Below are positions 22,063 through 34,900 of a stretch of DNA of 64,000 bases, piece by piece. Every line of letters begins with the position of its first letter. Position 1 is the first letter of the stretch. The position numbers were made by a program, and so were the translations under genes. The DNA lies in contig NC_079207.1 in the NCBI RefSeq assembly GCF_026745355.1, positions 15,772,650 to 15,836,649 of the forward strand. Reading direction: 5' to 3'. The notes beneath the pieces were generated by a model that saw only the letters and a list, made by a program, of their open reading frames with translations, was not told where the DNA came from and ran no database searches. The stretch is from Beta vulgaris subsp. vulgaris (lineage: Eukaryota > Streptophyta > Magnoliopsida > Caryophyllales > Amaranthaceae).

Positions 22063-22755
22063 AGGAGTCGATTATATCATATGAAAACTATATCATACAA
22101 AAATTGACTATATAAAAGGTGATTATATCATACATAAACTAACTATATCAAAACTAAAATTGACTGTATCAAATGAAATCCGATTATATGATATCATATG
22201 AAATTTTATGTACATCCGGTTATTGCGAACCCGATCCATCCAATTTTTTTTGGTAGAATATTACCTAATTAGGAAATTTAAGAATTAGCACCTCCATTCA
22301 TAAATAATGCAAATAAGGTTTGTTAAAAGGATGCTAGAGTTACCAACTTTTTTGTGGTGGGTGAAGGGTTCGGGTCGAAAAGAATTATCATTGTTCACAG
22401 TGTAAAAAGTCTTGTAAAATTTGTTAGTAGGTTGTATGCATATGCAATTGTGGATCTTGAAGTCATAAAACTGTAATAATTTCCCTAAAAAAACAATATT
22501 AGTGAAATCATCAGTTCTCATGAAAACTTCTCTAGTTTTTGTTATTTTGGTTTCATGTCATTATGTGCCTTGTTGGTTGAAATACAGGAAATGGAAGGAT
22601 CAAGTTAGGGTCTTGGATAGTTGGATTATAGAGAAAGGAAGGTGATAGGTGAAATCGTGAAAGGAAAGTGTAAAGCTCTAAATTTCTTTATTTTTAATCA
22701 AACAATATTAGGAATGAGCAAGATAAAAATTGTAGTAATACCAAAAGAGTCTTTA
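22063..22755. other. Intergenic, no gene seen
   Basis: Begins with short repeats of an ACTATATCATA type (22068-22200). A 78-codon minus-strand frame at 22285-22521 has no family features and is not called. Confidence 0.4.
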
Positions 22756-23373
<618 letters not shown>

Positions 23374-23382
23374 TATATATAT

Positions 23383-24916
23383 AGGGGAAGGATCCGCTGA
23401 AAACCACTCTTAGGCTGAAAACTGAAAACAAAGTAACTTTTAACCCCTTTAGGGTAACTTTTAACACTTTTAGGGTAACTTTTGTCAGTTTTGGGGTAAC
23501 TTTATTATATTAAGGATAGTTCTATATATTTCAAGGGTAACTTTATTTATTATAAGAATAACTATTACCACTTTTAAGGTAACTTTTTACCTTGAAATAT
23601 ATGTTAGTGAGAGGGGGTAACAAATAGCTTTAAAACACCAACTAATCACAATACTTTGGCAACTAATAACAATACTTTGTATGAATTTCGCCAAATATAT
23701 GTTAGTGAGAAGGGGTAACAAATAGTTTTAAAACAGCAACTAATAACAATACTTTGGAAACTAATAAAAAACTTGACATAGGGTAACTTTTAAGTTTTCA
23801 ACAAATCTACACCAAAATCCACCAAATATCAACACTTTGGAAAAGATGAGATTCCATCGAAGTATGCTCCAAGAATTGTACAGACTGTGTTGATAGTGCA
23901 CGGGGAAGATTGACAAGATGACGAATCATTATCACTACTTTGTAATTTGTTTAGTTTAGCTCATTGTTAGTATTTGTTATTGCATCCTGTTGTAAACTAC
24001 ACAGAAATTCACAACACCAAAAAATGTGTCGATTTCCATGTTTATTAATTACAACTGACAGCAATCTCACTTTATAAACAACAAACAAACAATTCACAGA
24101 TCACGAAAAATGAAGATCTCTTCGCAATTTCGATCGAAAACTACTCGATTCAAAAATTCAGTTGAAGATCTGAAAATGATGAACAAAATGAGCTCAAAAT
24201 TATCATAAAATTAACAATTACTCATCAAATCACATAACTCTCAAACCAGAAAACAGAGAAATTTAATATTATCCAACCTCATCAATCAATAATCAAAACA
24301 GAGATATTTCTTCATTTGAGAAAATGAGAATTTCGTCGAGGCCATGAACGGCGACATTGACCTCAAGTAGAGGTCACGAGAAGAGACGCGAACTCCATCA
24401 ACGGCGATGAATCGACGACCAGAAGAAGTGACGAAGACGACATGGCTTGGCGCAAGAGTCTGAAGGTAAGGATTTGAGGAGAGATAAACATTGTGAAGCT
24501 CTGCAAACGTGAGTCGAAGAAAGGTAAATCCATGGCGGCCGACGCCATTGTTGACTGAGGTCGAAGCCATTAGCTTGGAGAGCGAAAATGGCGGATTCGA
24601 GAGTAAGAGAGAGAGGTCTACTATGGAAGTTGAGATGAGGTTAGAGAAAATTACCGGTGAGGAGAGGAAAGAGAGAAAGCAAACGAAGGAGAGAGAGAGG
24701 AGAAGAGGAGGGAGAAAGTTTGAGTATCAGAATAAACGAAGGAGAGAGAGAGAGAGAGGAGAAGAAAGAGGAAGAGAGAGAAAGCATCTTGATTTTTTGG
24801 CTCAAAACTGATCCGTGAATATCGTCCGTCAGATTATATTATGGATAATCTAACGGTTGAGATTGCTTGTTTTCAGTTTTCAGATTAACTAGTGGTTTTC
24901 ACAAGATCCCATTCCT
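23383..24916 (-). mobile_element. TA-microsatellite-flanked element A (Micron/TAFT-like)
   Basis: Ends are long imperfect inverted repeats: left AGGGGAAGGATCCGCTGAAA, right (reversed) AGGAATGGGATCTTGTGAAA, both continuing into CTGAAAACTGAAAACA. Both ends sit in TA repeats, which resembles Micron/TAFT elements that target (TA)n microsatellites; target duplications cannot be seen in such sequence. Minisatellite-like repeats of GGGTAACTTTTA occupy 23430-23800. A CT-rich leader and putative exon read leftwards from about 24810. Same family as element C, in opposite orientation. Confidence 0.75.
24286..24570 (-). pseudogene. Possible captured 5' exon in element A
   Basis: Downstream of a (CT)n-rich leader (minus strand, 24800-24600) two overlapping ATGs (24570 and 24548) open frames of 94 and 61 codons in different phases. 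The leader-plus-ATG arrangement next to the GGATC...GAAAAC end mirrors the clearer captured exon in element C. Which frame was original is unclear and the donor gene is not recognised. Confidence 0.3.
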
Positions 24917-24929
24917 ATATATATATATA

Positions 24930-25331
24930 ATTGGGTTCATATGAGAACCACCCTTATGGTGAGAACTATCTTATGGTGAGAACCACCTAATCAACCATTA
25001 GATTATTAATGAGATGAACTAACTCACAACCGTTAGATCACCACGACTCCTAACACTAATTTCTTTCCATTTTTCTCATTCCTCTTTCTCTCTCCTATGG
25101 GGCGAACGTCTGGCCTGGACGTTCGCCCTATGGAGCGAACGTTTGGCCTGGACGTTCGCTCCATAGGGTAAACGTCTGGCCTAGACGAGCGAACGTCCAG
25201 GCCAAACGTTCGCCCTATGGAGCGAACGTCTAGGCCAAACGTTCGCCCATTTTATGTTAATGCCACTTTTTATTGATCATTTTAAGCGGTTCTCACGGTT
25301 CTCACCATAAGAGGCTTCTCATTAGAACCCA

Positions 25332-25335
<4 letters not shown>
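24930..25335. mobile_element. TA-flanked element B with hairpin core
   Basis: Termini TTGGGTTCATATGAGAACC and GAGAAGCCTC...GAACCCAA are inverted repeats; both copies continue into TTATGGTGAGAAC. Both ends lie in (TA)n. The core (25098-25250) contains several direct and inverted copies of GCGAACGTCTGGCC / GGCCTGGACGTTCGC. Non-coding, 0.4 kb. Confidence 0.75.
25098..25250. repeat. Palindromic GCGAACGT minisatellite
   Basis: About seven half-sites of GCGAACGTYTGGCCTGGACG in alternating orientation, some joined by CCCTATGGAGC. Strong hairpins are possible. GC-rich within an AT-rich context. Confidence 0.85.
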
Positions 25336-25425
<90 letters not shown>

Positions 25426-25427
25426 AT
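25336..25427. repeat. (TA)n microsatellite between elements B and C
   Basis: Nearly perfect TA repeats with one shift at about 25369 and GTATGTATA at its right end. Confidence 0.95.
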
Positions 25428-26529
25428 AGGAATGGGATCTTGTGAAAACAACGATTAAGCTGAAAACTGAAAACAGTTAATCTAAGCCGTGGGATTTATA
25501 AAATAATATTTGGACGACCATGATTTAACGCCATACGCCCTTTCTCCTCAGTATCTTTACCTTCCCGTCGACCGTCGTAAACCGTTAACCAAGCCGACCT
25601 CCTTTTCTCTCTCCTGCACCTCATAAAAAACCCCTTCCATTCTGCAGAAAGGAGGAGAGTGAAAACATACATAGCTCGCAAAAATGGAAGCAAGGAAAGT
25701 ACTGTTTCTGCTCTTCAGTTCGCTTGCTCTGATGACATTTCTCTCAATCTTTCTTCCACTGAAAGGTTCTTTCTTTATCTATGAAACTTTGCTATATAAT
25801 TCTTCATTGTTTAGGTTTTGGATTAAATTCAGTCAAGATTTCGATTAGTTTTTTCTTTTCTTCCTTCATATTACTCATTCTTTAAACTTGCGATTTGCTA
25901 CTTTAGCTTATTTTTGCTCAAATTTGCTTTAGTTGTTTGACAAATTGTTTGTGTTTTCGCATTTTAAGGTTGAATTTCTTGAATTCGCTATTTTCAGCTC
26001 AATTGATATTCAATTCTGGTCTAGTAGTTTGAGAATTCGCTTGTGTTTCAAATTTTTAGCTTTTGAATTCATTATTTTCAACTCAATTGATATTATTCTT
26101 TCACCAGATTTTTGATTATGAGAGTTGAGAAAGAAAGCGAAGGCTGAAGAAGATGAAAGTTGAAGAAGAAGGTGGGGGAAAATTAAAAGTTGTCGGTGAT
26201 TTGATTTTTGACTTGTGAATTTTTGGTGGATTTTGGTGTAGATTTGTTGAAAACTTAAAAGTTATCCTTATAATAATCAAAGTTACCCTTATAATACTCA
26301 AAGTTACCCTAGAAAGATGAAAATTAATTATGACATAATAAAGTTATCCTAAACGTACTAAAAGTTACCCTTAGAATATATAAAGTTACCCTGAAAATAT
26401 ATAAAGTTATCCTTAATATAATGAAACAGGCAAAAGTTACCCTTAAAGTATATAAAGTTACCTTAAAAGTGGTAAAAGTTGCCCTTGTTTTCAGTTTTCA
26501 GACTAAGAGTTGTTTTCAGCGGATCCTAC

Positions 26530-26533
<4 letters not shown>
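25428..26533 (+). mobile_element. TA-microsatellite-flanked element C with captured exon
   Basis: Left end AGGAATGGGATCTTGTGAAA, right end (reversed) AGGGGTAGGATCCGCTGAAA, both followed by CTGAAAACTGAAAACA. These are the same two termini as element A, in reversed order. Repeats of AAAGTTACCCTTA fill 26260-26480. A host first exon with leader is at 25540-25765. Non-autonomous; no transposase seen. Confidence 0.75.
25684..25765 (+). pseudogene. Captured signal-peptide first exon
   Basis: A CT-rich leader leads to ATG 25684 and 27 codons encoding a basic N-terminus plus a hydrophobic core (EARKVLFLLFSSLALMTF, then LSIFLPLK), a textbook signal peptide or membrane anchor. It ends at a plausible donor (CTGAAAG then GTTCTTTC), and the sequence beyond it looks intronic. 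The exon ends after one base of codon 28, so the downstream part of the donor gene was not captured. Donor gene not identified. Confidence 0.6.
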
Positions 26534-26608
<75 letters not shown>

Positions 26609-26609
26609 C
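26534..26609. repeat. (TA)n microsatellite
   Basis: TA repeats between element C and the Copia B LTR; its last five bases, ATATC (26605-26609), are the Copia B target duplication. Confidence 0.93.
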
Positions 26610-26751
26610 TGTTAAATTTAGGTTAATGTTCTGTGTGTTCATCTCATTCATCAATCAAGTATATATATATACATCCTGCAGCTAGAGTCCTAGTAGGGAT
26701 AACATGCTATCCCTCAAGTCTATCTTAAACATATAAAGATAATTCCTAACA
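26610..26751 (-). repeat. 3' LTR of Copia B
   Basis: 142-bp LTR, TG...CA ends, contains a (TA) stretch and CTAGGACTCTAG. Confidence 0.93.
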
Positions 26752-29700
26752 CCCTCCCTCAAGTGAGAGCATGCAAATCACGAATGCCCAAATTGGACAA
26801 TAAAATTCAAACTGAGTCCTACCAAGTGCTTTGGTAAAAATATCGGCAAGCTGAAACTTAGTAGGAACACAGGACGGACTCACAAGACCTTCAGTCATAG
26901 CATCACGAACGAAATGACAATCTGCCTCAATGTGTTTTGTACGTTCATCAAACACCGGATTCTGGACAATATATAAGGCAGATTGGCTATCACAATATAA
27001 TCGCATTCCTGCAGGATGTTGAATTCTGAGATCACCTAATAACTGCTTCAACCACTTTAATTCACACACCATAGCAGCCATCGAACGATATTCTGCCTCT
27101 GCAGATGATCGAGAAACTGTAGGCTGCTTCTTAGTCTTCCAGGAAATAGGAGAATATCCCAACAATACAAACCACCCACTCACAGATCTCCTAGTAAGAG
27201 GACAACTAGCCCAATCCGAATCACACCATCCCTCCAGGCGGAGATCACTGTCAGACCGAAATAATATGCCCTGTCCTGGATTTTTCTTCAAATATCGAAA
27301 TACGCGTAACGCGGCCTCCCAATGAACCACCTTAGGCACCTGCATATACTGTGATAAAATGTGAACAGAATATGCCAGATCAGCTCTCGTAACAGCAAGA
27401 TATATCAATCTGCCCATCAATCTACGATATTTCTCCGGATCATCAAACACAGGACCCTCTGCCACAGCCAGCTGATGGTGCTGCTCTTTAGGAAACTCGG
27501 CAGGTTTCGCCCCAAGTAACCCTGCCTCCGCAATGATATCCAATGCATACTTCCTTTTACTCATAAAAATTCCTTGTGGCCCCCTGGCAATCTCAAGACC
27601 AAGGAAATATTTCAAAGCTCCCAAATCCTTCATTTTAAAACATTTCCCAAGGTAAGCTTTGAAATTCAGTAAAGCTTTTTGATCATTTCCTGCAATAATC
27701 ATGTCATCCACATAGATGAGAACATTCAACTGAATATTATTCGTAGTAAACATAAACAAGGAATAATCAGAATAGGACTGCTTAAACCCATATGTTTTCA
27801 AAGCAGTGGCCAATTGTGCAAACCAACATCTAGGTGCCTGCTTCAAGACATACAATGATTTCTTCATCTTGCACACTAGATTAGACTTATTTCCCTGAAA
27901 ACCAGGTGCAATTTTCATGTACACTTCTTCCTCCAAATCTCCATGTAAGAAGGCATTATGTACATCCATCTGATGAATGTCCCATTTCTTAACTGTTGCA
28001 ACGGTCAGGAAAGTACGAACAGTAGTCATTTTTGCTACTGGGGCAAACGTTTCATTATAATCAATCCCTTCCACCTGATGATGGCCAAAGATAACCAATC
28101 GTGCCTTAAGTCTCTGAAGGTTTCCTTTCTCATCATATTTTTCTGTATACACCCACTTACTTCCCAATGCCTTTTTTCCTGGAGGAAGTGGTTGTAATTC
28201 CCATGTGCCCTGATTTTCCAAAGCTTGTATCTCAACTCCCATGGCCTCACGCCACCCTTCATGTTTCATGGCCTCTTTAAATGATTTTGGAGGACTCCCT
28301 GTAGTTATAGCAGCTAGAAACATGCGATGGTTAGCAGATTACTTTTCACAGCTAACATAATGTGTAATAGGATATGGGGTACCTGAGGACGTTGTCGAAG
28401 CAGGTGCCTGAGTTGATGAACTTTTCTTTTTCACTACCGTATGAGTAACAAAATCCAGTAACTTTTTATTCGGTATTTTGGTTCGTTTTCCTCTTCCCAA
28501 ATCCTCCACATCTCCTGGTCTACACCCTCCCTGGACAAGGGTCGGGTCATTTCCCTTGGTAGGCGCCACCTCCGGCCGCCCACCGTCCGTTGGAGGTTCC
28601 GCCAATCCCGGTGTCGCCCCACCCTCCTGATCTCCAAGAGGACCAACCGCCGGTCCTGGTGTGTCCACAAGAGGCATACTCATCTCTTCCTCATAATAAA
28701 CCACATTATCAGGAACTGCAGGTGACAGAGGTACAGGTGCAGGCTCACTAAAGGGGAATTTATGTTCAATGAATTTCACGTCACGGGAAACAAAGTATTT
28801 CTGGGTGTCTAAATCATATAATTTTCAGCCCTTTTGAGTATAAGAATATCCCAGAAACACACTCCTTCTACTCCTACTAGCAAATTTATCACCCCCATGT
28901 GAAATATTATAGGTATAACACAAACACCCAAAGATCTTGATATCAGTCATGGTAGGGGCTTATCAAACAAGCACTCATAGGGGGTTTTATAATTAAGGAC
29001 GACAGAGGGGGTTCGATTTATCAAATGACAAGCTGCCTGCACACAATTCCCCAAAATTTTAAAGGAAGATTGCCTGAAATCTCAATGCCCAGGCAACATT
29101 TAAAATATGGCCATGTTTTCTCTCCACTCTACCATTTTGTTGGGGGGTTTTGACACATGATGTTTCAAAGATAATTCCTTGTTGCAAAAATTATGGTTTG
29201 AGGCAATTAAATTCTGTGCCATTATCACTGCGCACATATTTAATTTTCTGGTCAAATTGGCGACCAATCAAAGCCACAAAATGCAAGAACATTGTTTCAA
29301 CCTCCAATTTATTATATAGCTAATAAGTCCATACAGAACGAGAATAATCATCTACTAAAGTCAAAAAATAAGACGCACCACAAGTAGACTTTGTTCTATA
29401 AGGACCCCATAAATCACAATGAACTAATTCAAACATCCGACTAGCTCTACTATTACTCCTAGGAAAACTCGTTCTAGGTTGATGAGCACGAAAACACACA
29501 TCACACCCATCTTTATTGCAACTACTAACAACAGAAGGACTCACACATGGTAAATGCCTCAAAACTTTCTCCGAAGGGTGATCCAAACGCTTATGCCAGA
29601 TATCAATAGATGTTATGCCCTCCACAACATTGAGCTTTACCTTTGGAACGCCCCGGAAAAAGAAAAGTCCATCTTCCCGCTCACCCGCTCCAATCAGCAT

Positions 29701-30795
29701 CCTCATCCTGCGGTCCTCTGTAATACACACAATGCTTTAGTGAACTGAACTATACAATTCGCCGAATCTACTAACTGCGGAATGGAAATCAAATTACAAT
29801 CCAAGTTAGGAACAAATAAAACATTATATAGTTTCAGATTTCCAGGAAGTATAACATCTAGGGGTGTTCATAGGTGGTTAACCGTTCCGAAACAATATTT
29901 CGGTTCGGTAATCGAAAGTTTCGGTACGCTCTTTTTGCGAGCCGTAACCGTAACCGTTTAAATCGGTTACCGCCTAAACGGTAACCGTTTTTTCGGTACG
30001 GTTTTTCGGTTAACCATTAACCGTTGTTTAAGTTATACTATTATGTTTTACTTAATGTACATATATATTTTCAATTTTTTGTGCATATATTTTAATATTA
30101 TATATACTCTAATATAAAATGTATTATAAAGTGGATAATAAATCAATTGGAAAACATAACTAACACTAAGAATTCACTTCATTTCCTAATTACAATGTTT
30201 ATATTAGTACTAGAGTTTCTAAATAATTACATACTTCCTCTAATTTTTGTAACTTAGCAACAAATAATATTAGAATTAATGTAATTGTTTGAAAATGTTT
30301 CACAACAATTAAATAGAGAAAAAAAGATTTCGGTATTTCGGTTAACCGTTTACTCAAAAATCATAACTGTAACCGTACCGTTTAACCGCTAATTTTTCCG
30401 GTTCGGTAACTGTACCGTTCAAACTTTTTTTTGTCGGTACGGTAACCACCCATTTAGACCGGTTTTTCGGTATTTCGGTACGGTATTTCGGTTTCGGTTT
30501 TTTTATGAACACCCCTAATAACATCTCCCTCATGGCTAGCTTCTGCAGAACTACCATCTGGCAAACCAACTGGACAACCAGGAATTTTCCGTGCAGCACA
30601 TAACTGCGAAAACTGGCCTGTCACATGATGTGTAGCACTCGTATCAATTATCCACAAACATGCACCAGTCATACGATCTTTCGGTTTAGGGATGTTCAGC
30701 AAGTCTAAGAGATTCTGCCACTGGTCAGGCGAGATTCCTGCCAATCCTGCCCCAGCAAAGTCGCGCGGAATATTGGTTTTTGTAGATTCTGTCAT
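26746..30795 (-). pseudogene. Copia B pol remnant with short gag-protease start
   Basis: The first frame (ATG 30795) joins a gag-like MTES start straight to the C-terminal gag segment [15 protein letters not shown] and the protease motif CLWIIDTSATHHVTG. The canonical third residue of the active-site DTG/DSG is Ser here (DTS). The frame is then split by the hAT insertion. Integrase zinc and core pieces lie at 29730-29320 (DIWHKRLDHPSEKVLRH), followed by a broken core. Linker pieces are at 28779-28339. A 525-residue frame at 28323-26746 contains the entire reverse transcriptase ([10 protein letters not shown]) and RNase H ([12 protein letters not shown]). RT/RNase H is intact while upstream domains are damaged, so the copy depends on other elements if it ever moves. 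Confidence 0.9.
29859..30517. mobile_element. hAT-type MITE nested in Copia B, 659 bp
   Basis: Termini TAGGGGTGTTCATA and TATGAACACCCCTA are perfect inverted repeats. An exact 8-bp duplication ATAACATC flanks it (29851-29858 and 30518-30525). The interior has many TTTCGGT / ACGGTTA motifs near both ends. No coding. Confidence 0.95.
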
Positions 30796-30960
30796 GGTTG
30801 TGAATTTTTTTTTTGAAGATCACGTTGTTTTTGCTTTTGTTTTGGTTCGAGTGGTTTAGAGTTTCGGTGTTTTGATTTGTTTTTTTTCTCCTCGATCTGT
30901 TTGATCGATTCTAGGTCGTGGGTGGAGAGGATTTTTCTCAACCTCTAGATCTTGCTACCA

Positions 30961-31100
30961 TGTTAAATTTAGGTTAATGTTCTGTGTGTTCATCTCATTC
31001 ATCAATCAAGTATATATATACATCCTGCATCTAGAGTCCTATTAGGGATAACATGCTATCCCTCAAGTCTATCTTAAACATATAAAGATAATTTCTAACA
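30961..31100 (-). repeat. 5' LTR of Copia B
   Basis: 140 bp, nearly identical to 26610-26751. Confidence 0.93.
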
Positions 31101-31105
31101 ATATC

Positions 31106-31986
31106 AATCTCAAATTTTGATGTAATAATACTGTCTAGAATCTAGCTAAACTTTGGAGATAACTTTAGAAGACAAATAAACTTAAGTATATACTCTTTAC
31201 TTGTTAAATTCTGGGAAAAAAAGTTTATATAATTTTTTTTTGATGGCTAGATAAATGGTGTTTTGAGCTAATAAGTTAAATTCTAGAACATTAGATTCAA
31301 ATAAGTTCGAATTAATTAGGCTTAAGGCCAACAAGTTAAATAAGTTTCATAATGACATAATCAGTTAGAAATTATCTGAAAAATGACATAATCAGTAGGG
31401 ACCGCCCAAATTTTATTACAACTATGATCAGTTTATAATAAGTATAGATATAGAGTTCGGGACCAATCAATTCAAATTAGCAGCTATCAAGACTAATAAG
31501 TTGAAACAAGTGCAAAAACAAGGGAAGAAAATGCATCCTTGACAGAGTTGTACTCCTCATTAAGGAGATATCAACTATTAGTCTTTGGACTTTTGGGACA
31601 CTACCAATCGAGATACAGACATACAGGTACAAAAACCTATCTATATCATATCTCTTTGCATTTATAAGAACCACAAAAACAAAACTTAAATTAAACTGAT
31701 TTAATGTCAATATGTGAATTCTTTTTTTTTTTATGGAAACAAATATGGGTATTCTGGCTTTTCCAATAAAGTAATACATGCATCTGTAGAAGAGTTGATG
31801 GTTTTAAATTTTATACATCAAAATAATCACAAAAGAAAAAGAAAAGAAGAGAAGCATATATGTGGTACACAGAAACAATGTAGAAGATATATTCATTTGA
31901 TTCCTATAATCTGTAAACCTTCTAATGCATTTCCAGTATTCATCTGTATAGCAAGAAATTACACTGGTAAAAATTGGTGTCTTTCC
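31106..31986. other. 3' flank of DAR1, no other gene
   Basis: Low-complexity AT-rich sequence. The DAR1 3' UTR should occupy the right part (about 31700-31986). Confidence 0.5.
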
Positions 31987-34900
31987 TCAGCAGGGGAATG
32001 TCCCTGTTAATCGTATATGGTCAAGGGTTCTTCTAAGTCCATACTTGCTCACCGCTTGGTTACCTGTTCTGAATCCATCTCCATAGGCAGGTGAAGCATC
32101 CGACTCGATTTGGTGTTTAAAAAAATCACCAAGTTTCCTCTCAAACTGAGACCTTTTACCTTTCTTTGAAGAATTACTGGTAGACGACGATGATCCAGGC
32201 TCCGATGAGCCTGACGAGGAAGAAGATGATGGACCACTACTACTGCTAGAACCTGCAATGATTTCAGATTCCAACCACATATGAGCTAATACTTGACATA
32301 TTCCTTCTTCAACCTCGGGTCTCAAATTGGGGTAACCACTGAGCCTTAACCATGCATGCATCATTTCATGAGCGAGTATTGACCCTGTTAACAGCCTTAG
32401 TCAACAGAAAGACAAAAAACCAAAAGTCAGTAACTAGAAAAATAATATATTGCTTATTAAACTACTAATATACCACATACTTGCTTTTAGAATTTGCTAA
32501 TATCAATTGTTTGTGGAACCTGCAAATCCAATACGCTAACATCCGAACTGATATTATGCGATGTATAAAATATATTTGAACCGCTGACATTGGCTAAGTA
32601 CTAAAACCAAACAGAGAGCAACATGACTGTTCAAGTTGCACTTCTTTAAAATGTTGGTTGATTAAAGAAAGAAAAAGAATAGGAAGCACAACAAGTTGTC
32701 AAGTTCTACTGCCCACAATATCAAGGAACTTTTTGCTATCAACAAAACATCATTGCACACTTCCCAAGGAGTTCTTTTCTATATTGCAGTTTTACTTTCT
32801 TGGCAAATTATATGTGATGAACTAGCTGATAGAAAATCAAATACCTGGGAAGGCCGTAAAGAATCAGAATAGCTGTGACTTCACAACGACGAACCAGCCT
32901 ATATGGCTCAGTTATCATGTCCATAATCCGGTGTCCTCCAATCCTTGGCCTCTTCAAAATCTGGTTTTCCATTGACATAGATTATACTCCAAAGACCAAA
33001 AATTCATATACAGTCATGCATGGTAAAACATGCATCTAAATGTATCTTACCGTGCGCACAGTCTGTTCTTCTGAGAGGCAGAGTCCTCTTGTCTCAGGCA
33101 AGTGATGATGACCCTAATAGCAACAAAGGTAAAAGTCAGAAAAATCATTAGAAAACGAAGGCAACATTGAATCATTAAAACAATGTGATCCTTTACTTGT
33201 TTTTCTCCTTCCATAGCCTCATTAAGAGCTTGCCTCTCCACAAGGAGTAAGGGTACTTGTTGCTGCACTTTCATATTCAACCCTTCATAAAATTCTCCAA
33301 TCTCTATATACAGTGGTTGGCATTCATTCGTATCCACAATAGCTGAGTCAAGGCACTCTAAACATAGCTTCCGACCATCATCAAGTACCAAGTACTTTGT
33401 GTCCCTTGGCTGCATAAATGTTGAAAGGTTTAGATTATCATCCATACCAAAGTAAAATGAATTTAAGGTTCTGTTTCCTTTGGAAGCCTGAGAAAGAAAA
33501 CCTCGGAACAAAACTCTTTATTTATCATCACTATATTATGCATTGGGTTTATGGGTAATATGGGAGTAAATTATAATCAGGTTAGCTTGGAGAGAAAGCA
33601 AGCAAGTTAGCTCTATATATAGAAGAGATTAGTGATAGGAAGGGGTATGAAGAAAATATTGGAGAGTTTAGTGGTTCAGTTTTGGGAGAGAAACAAGCCT
33701 CTCGAAAGCTCGTTACTATATTTCCAGATTATCAATCAAACATCATCTTTCTTTCTTGATCTCCTCTTAAATCTGCTTTTGAGATGTCAGTTCGTCACAC
33801 ACTAACGTTCGAACAAAGGTTAGTTTCAACTTACCTCCATTCTTTCACAGCTACAGCACCTTGGAGTCCTATCATATTCATGAGCAGGGCAATACTTCTG
33901 CATCCAAAAAGGATGTGCTCTATACTCGATGAGTCCAGCCGCATTTGTTGGAATCTGTTCAAACAGACACAAGAAAGAACTGAGCTCATATGATTAAGCA
34001 CGTATGTAACGAGAACTTGCTCGAATTGACATTCAGGATGGGCAACATATATGTCTTTGGACATCCTTCACATATCATGTAAATCCCACAAACGTAACAT
34101 GATAGTTAACTCTCACAATATTAAACACAATCCAAAGAATGGTGAGATTGTGAGAAACAAGCAGGTATGACCAGATTATGCATGTCTGTGGCTTTAGTAA
34201 TAGAAAAAAAACAATAAGGAAAGCAATTGCACATTCTTTTTTGTGGAATTTAACCAATTCCTTTATGCTGAAGATTCTGAAGACCTGAAGTCCTATATCT
34301 CTATCCAATGCTTCTAAAGCTCCCTCGATGAGCATTGTAAGGGGAAGGTGAAATATATACCGTTTCTTATAGCTGTACCAAAAGACGTCGCACGTTTTCT
34401 AATGCACAACTTTGAGCATTATCTTCAATTAAGTACAAGTAGATAACAAAAGGTTGTTATATTAAAAATACTTATCGAGATGAAACTAAGTATCTAACAA
34501 GATCCCACATGACCATGTTTTTCCTTGTGTGTGTGTGTGTTTGTGTGTGTATACATTCAAAAGAAGAGGCACAAAAAAGAAATACGTGAATAGTGTAAAA
34601 GCCGTTGTGGTACAACTAAAAAACGGAGGAAGTAAGTCACGTTACTCACAAGTCACAAAATTTTCTTAAATACATCTCAGAAACTAGGCATCTTTCTCAG
34701 CAGTCCTGCCCTCTTTTGTTAACTTCAAATCATCATGAGTACTGTTGATGGAATAATTAGAAATCTGAAATGCTACCATTCTCAAGCTCACACTACACTC
34801 GATGGGGAACTCTATTAGAGTTTTTTATTTTTGGATTCACCAAACTAATCTTGACTCCTGGAACCCCAACCTGACCAAAAATATTAGTCCCCAACATACA

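Larger units (their letters stand above)
26610..31100 (-). mobile_element. Copia LTR retrotransposon B, gag-deleted, with nested hAT
   Basis: LTRs of 142 bp (26610-26751) and 140 bp (30961-31100) enclose a minus-strand Copia pol region. Target duplication ATATC is at 26605-26609 and 31101-31105. The primer-binding region beside the 5' LTR reads TGGTAGCAAGATC, and a polypurine tract (TCTCACTTGAGGGAGGG, minus) precedes the 3' LTR. Once the 659-bp hAT and its duplication are subtracted, it is about 970 bp shorter than the related element C at 37282-42078. Almost all of that difference is gag. The two LTRs differ at about three positions and one TA unit, so insertion is fairly recent. Confidence 0.95.

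Noticed and set aside
22285..22521. 78-codon minus-strand frame
   Set aside because: No recognisable motif; consistent with chance in AT-rich DNA.
24600..24810. Arg/Glu-rich frame on the plus strand
   Set aside because: Translation of a (GA)-rich stretch that is better read as a CT-rich leader on the other strand.
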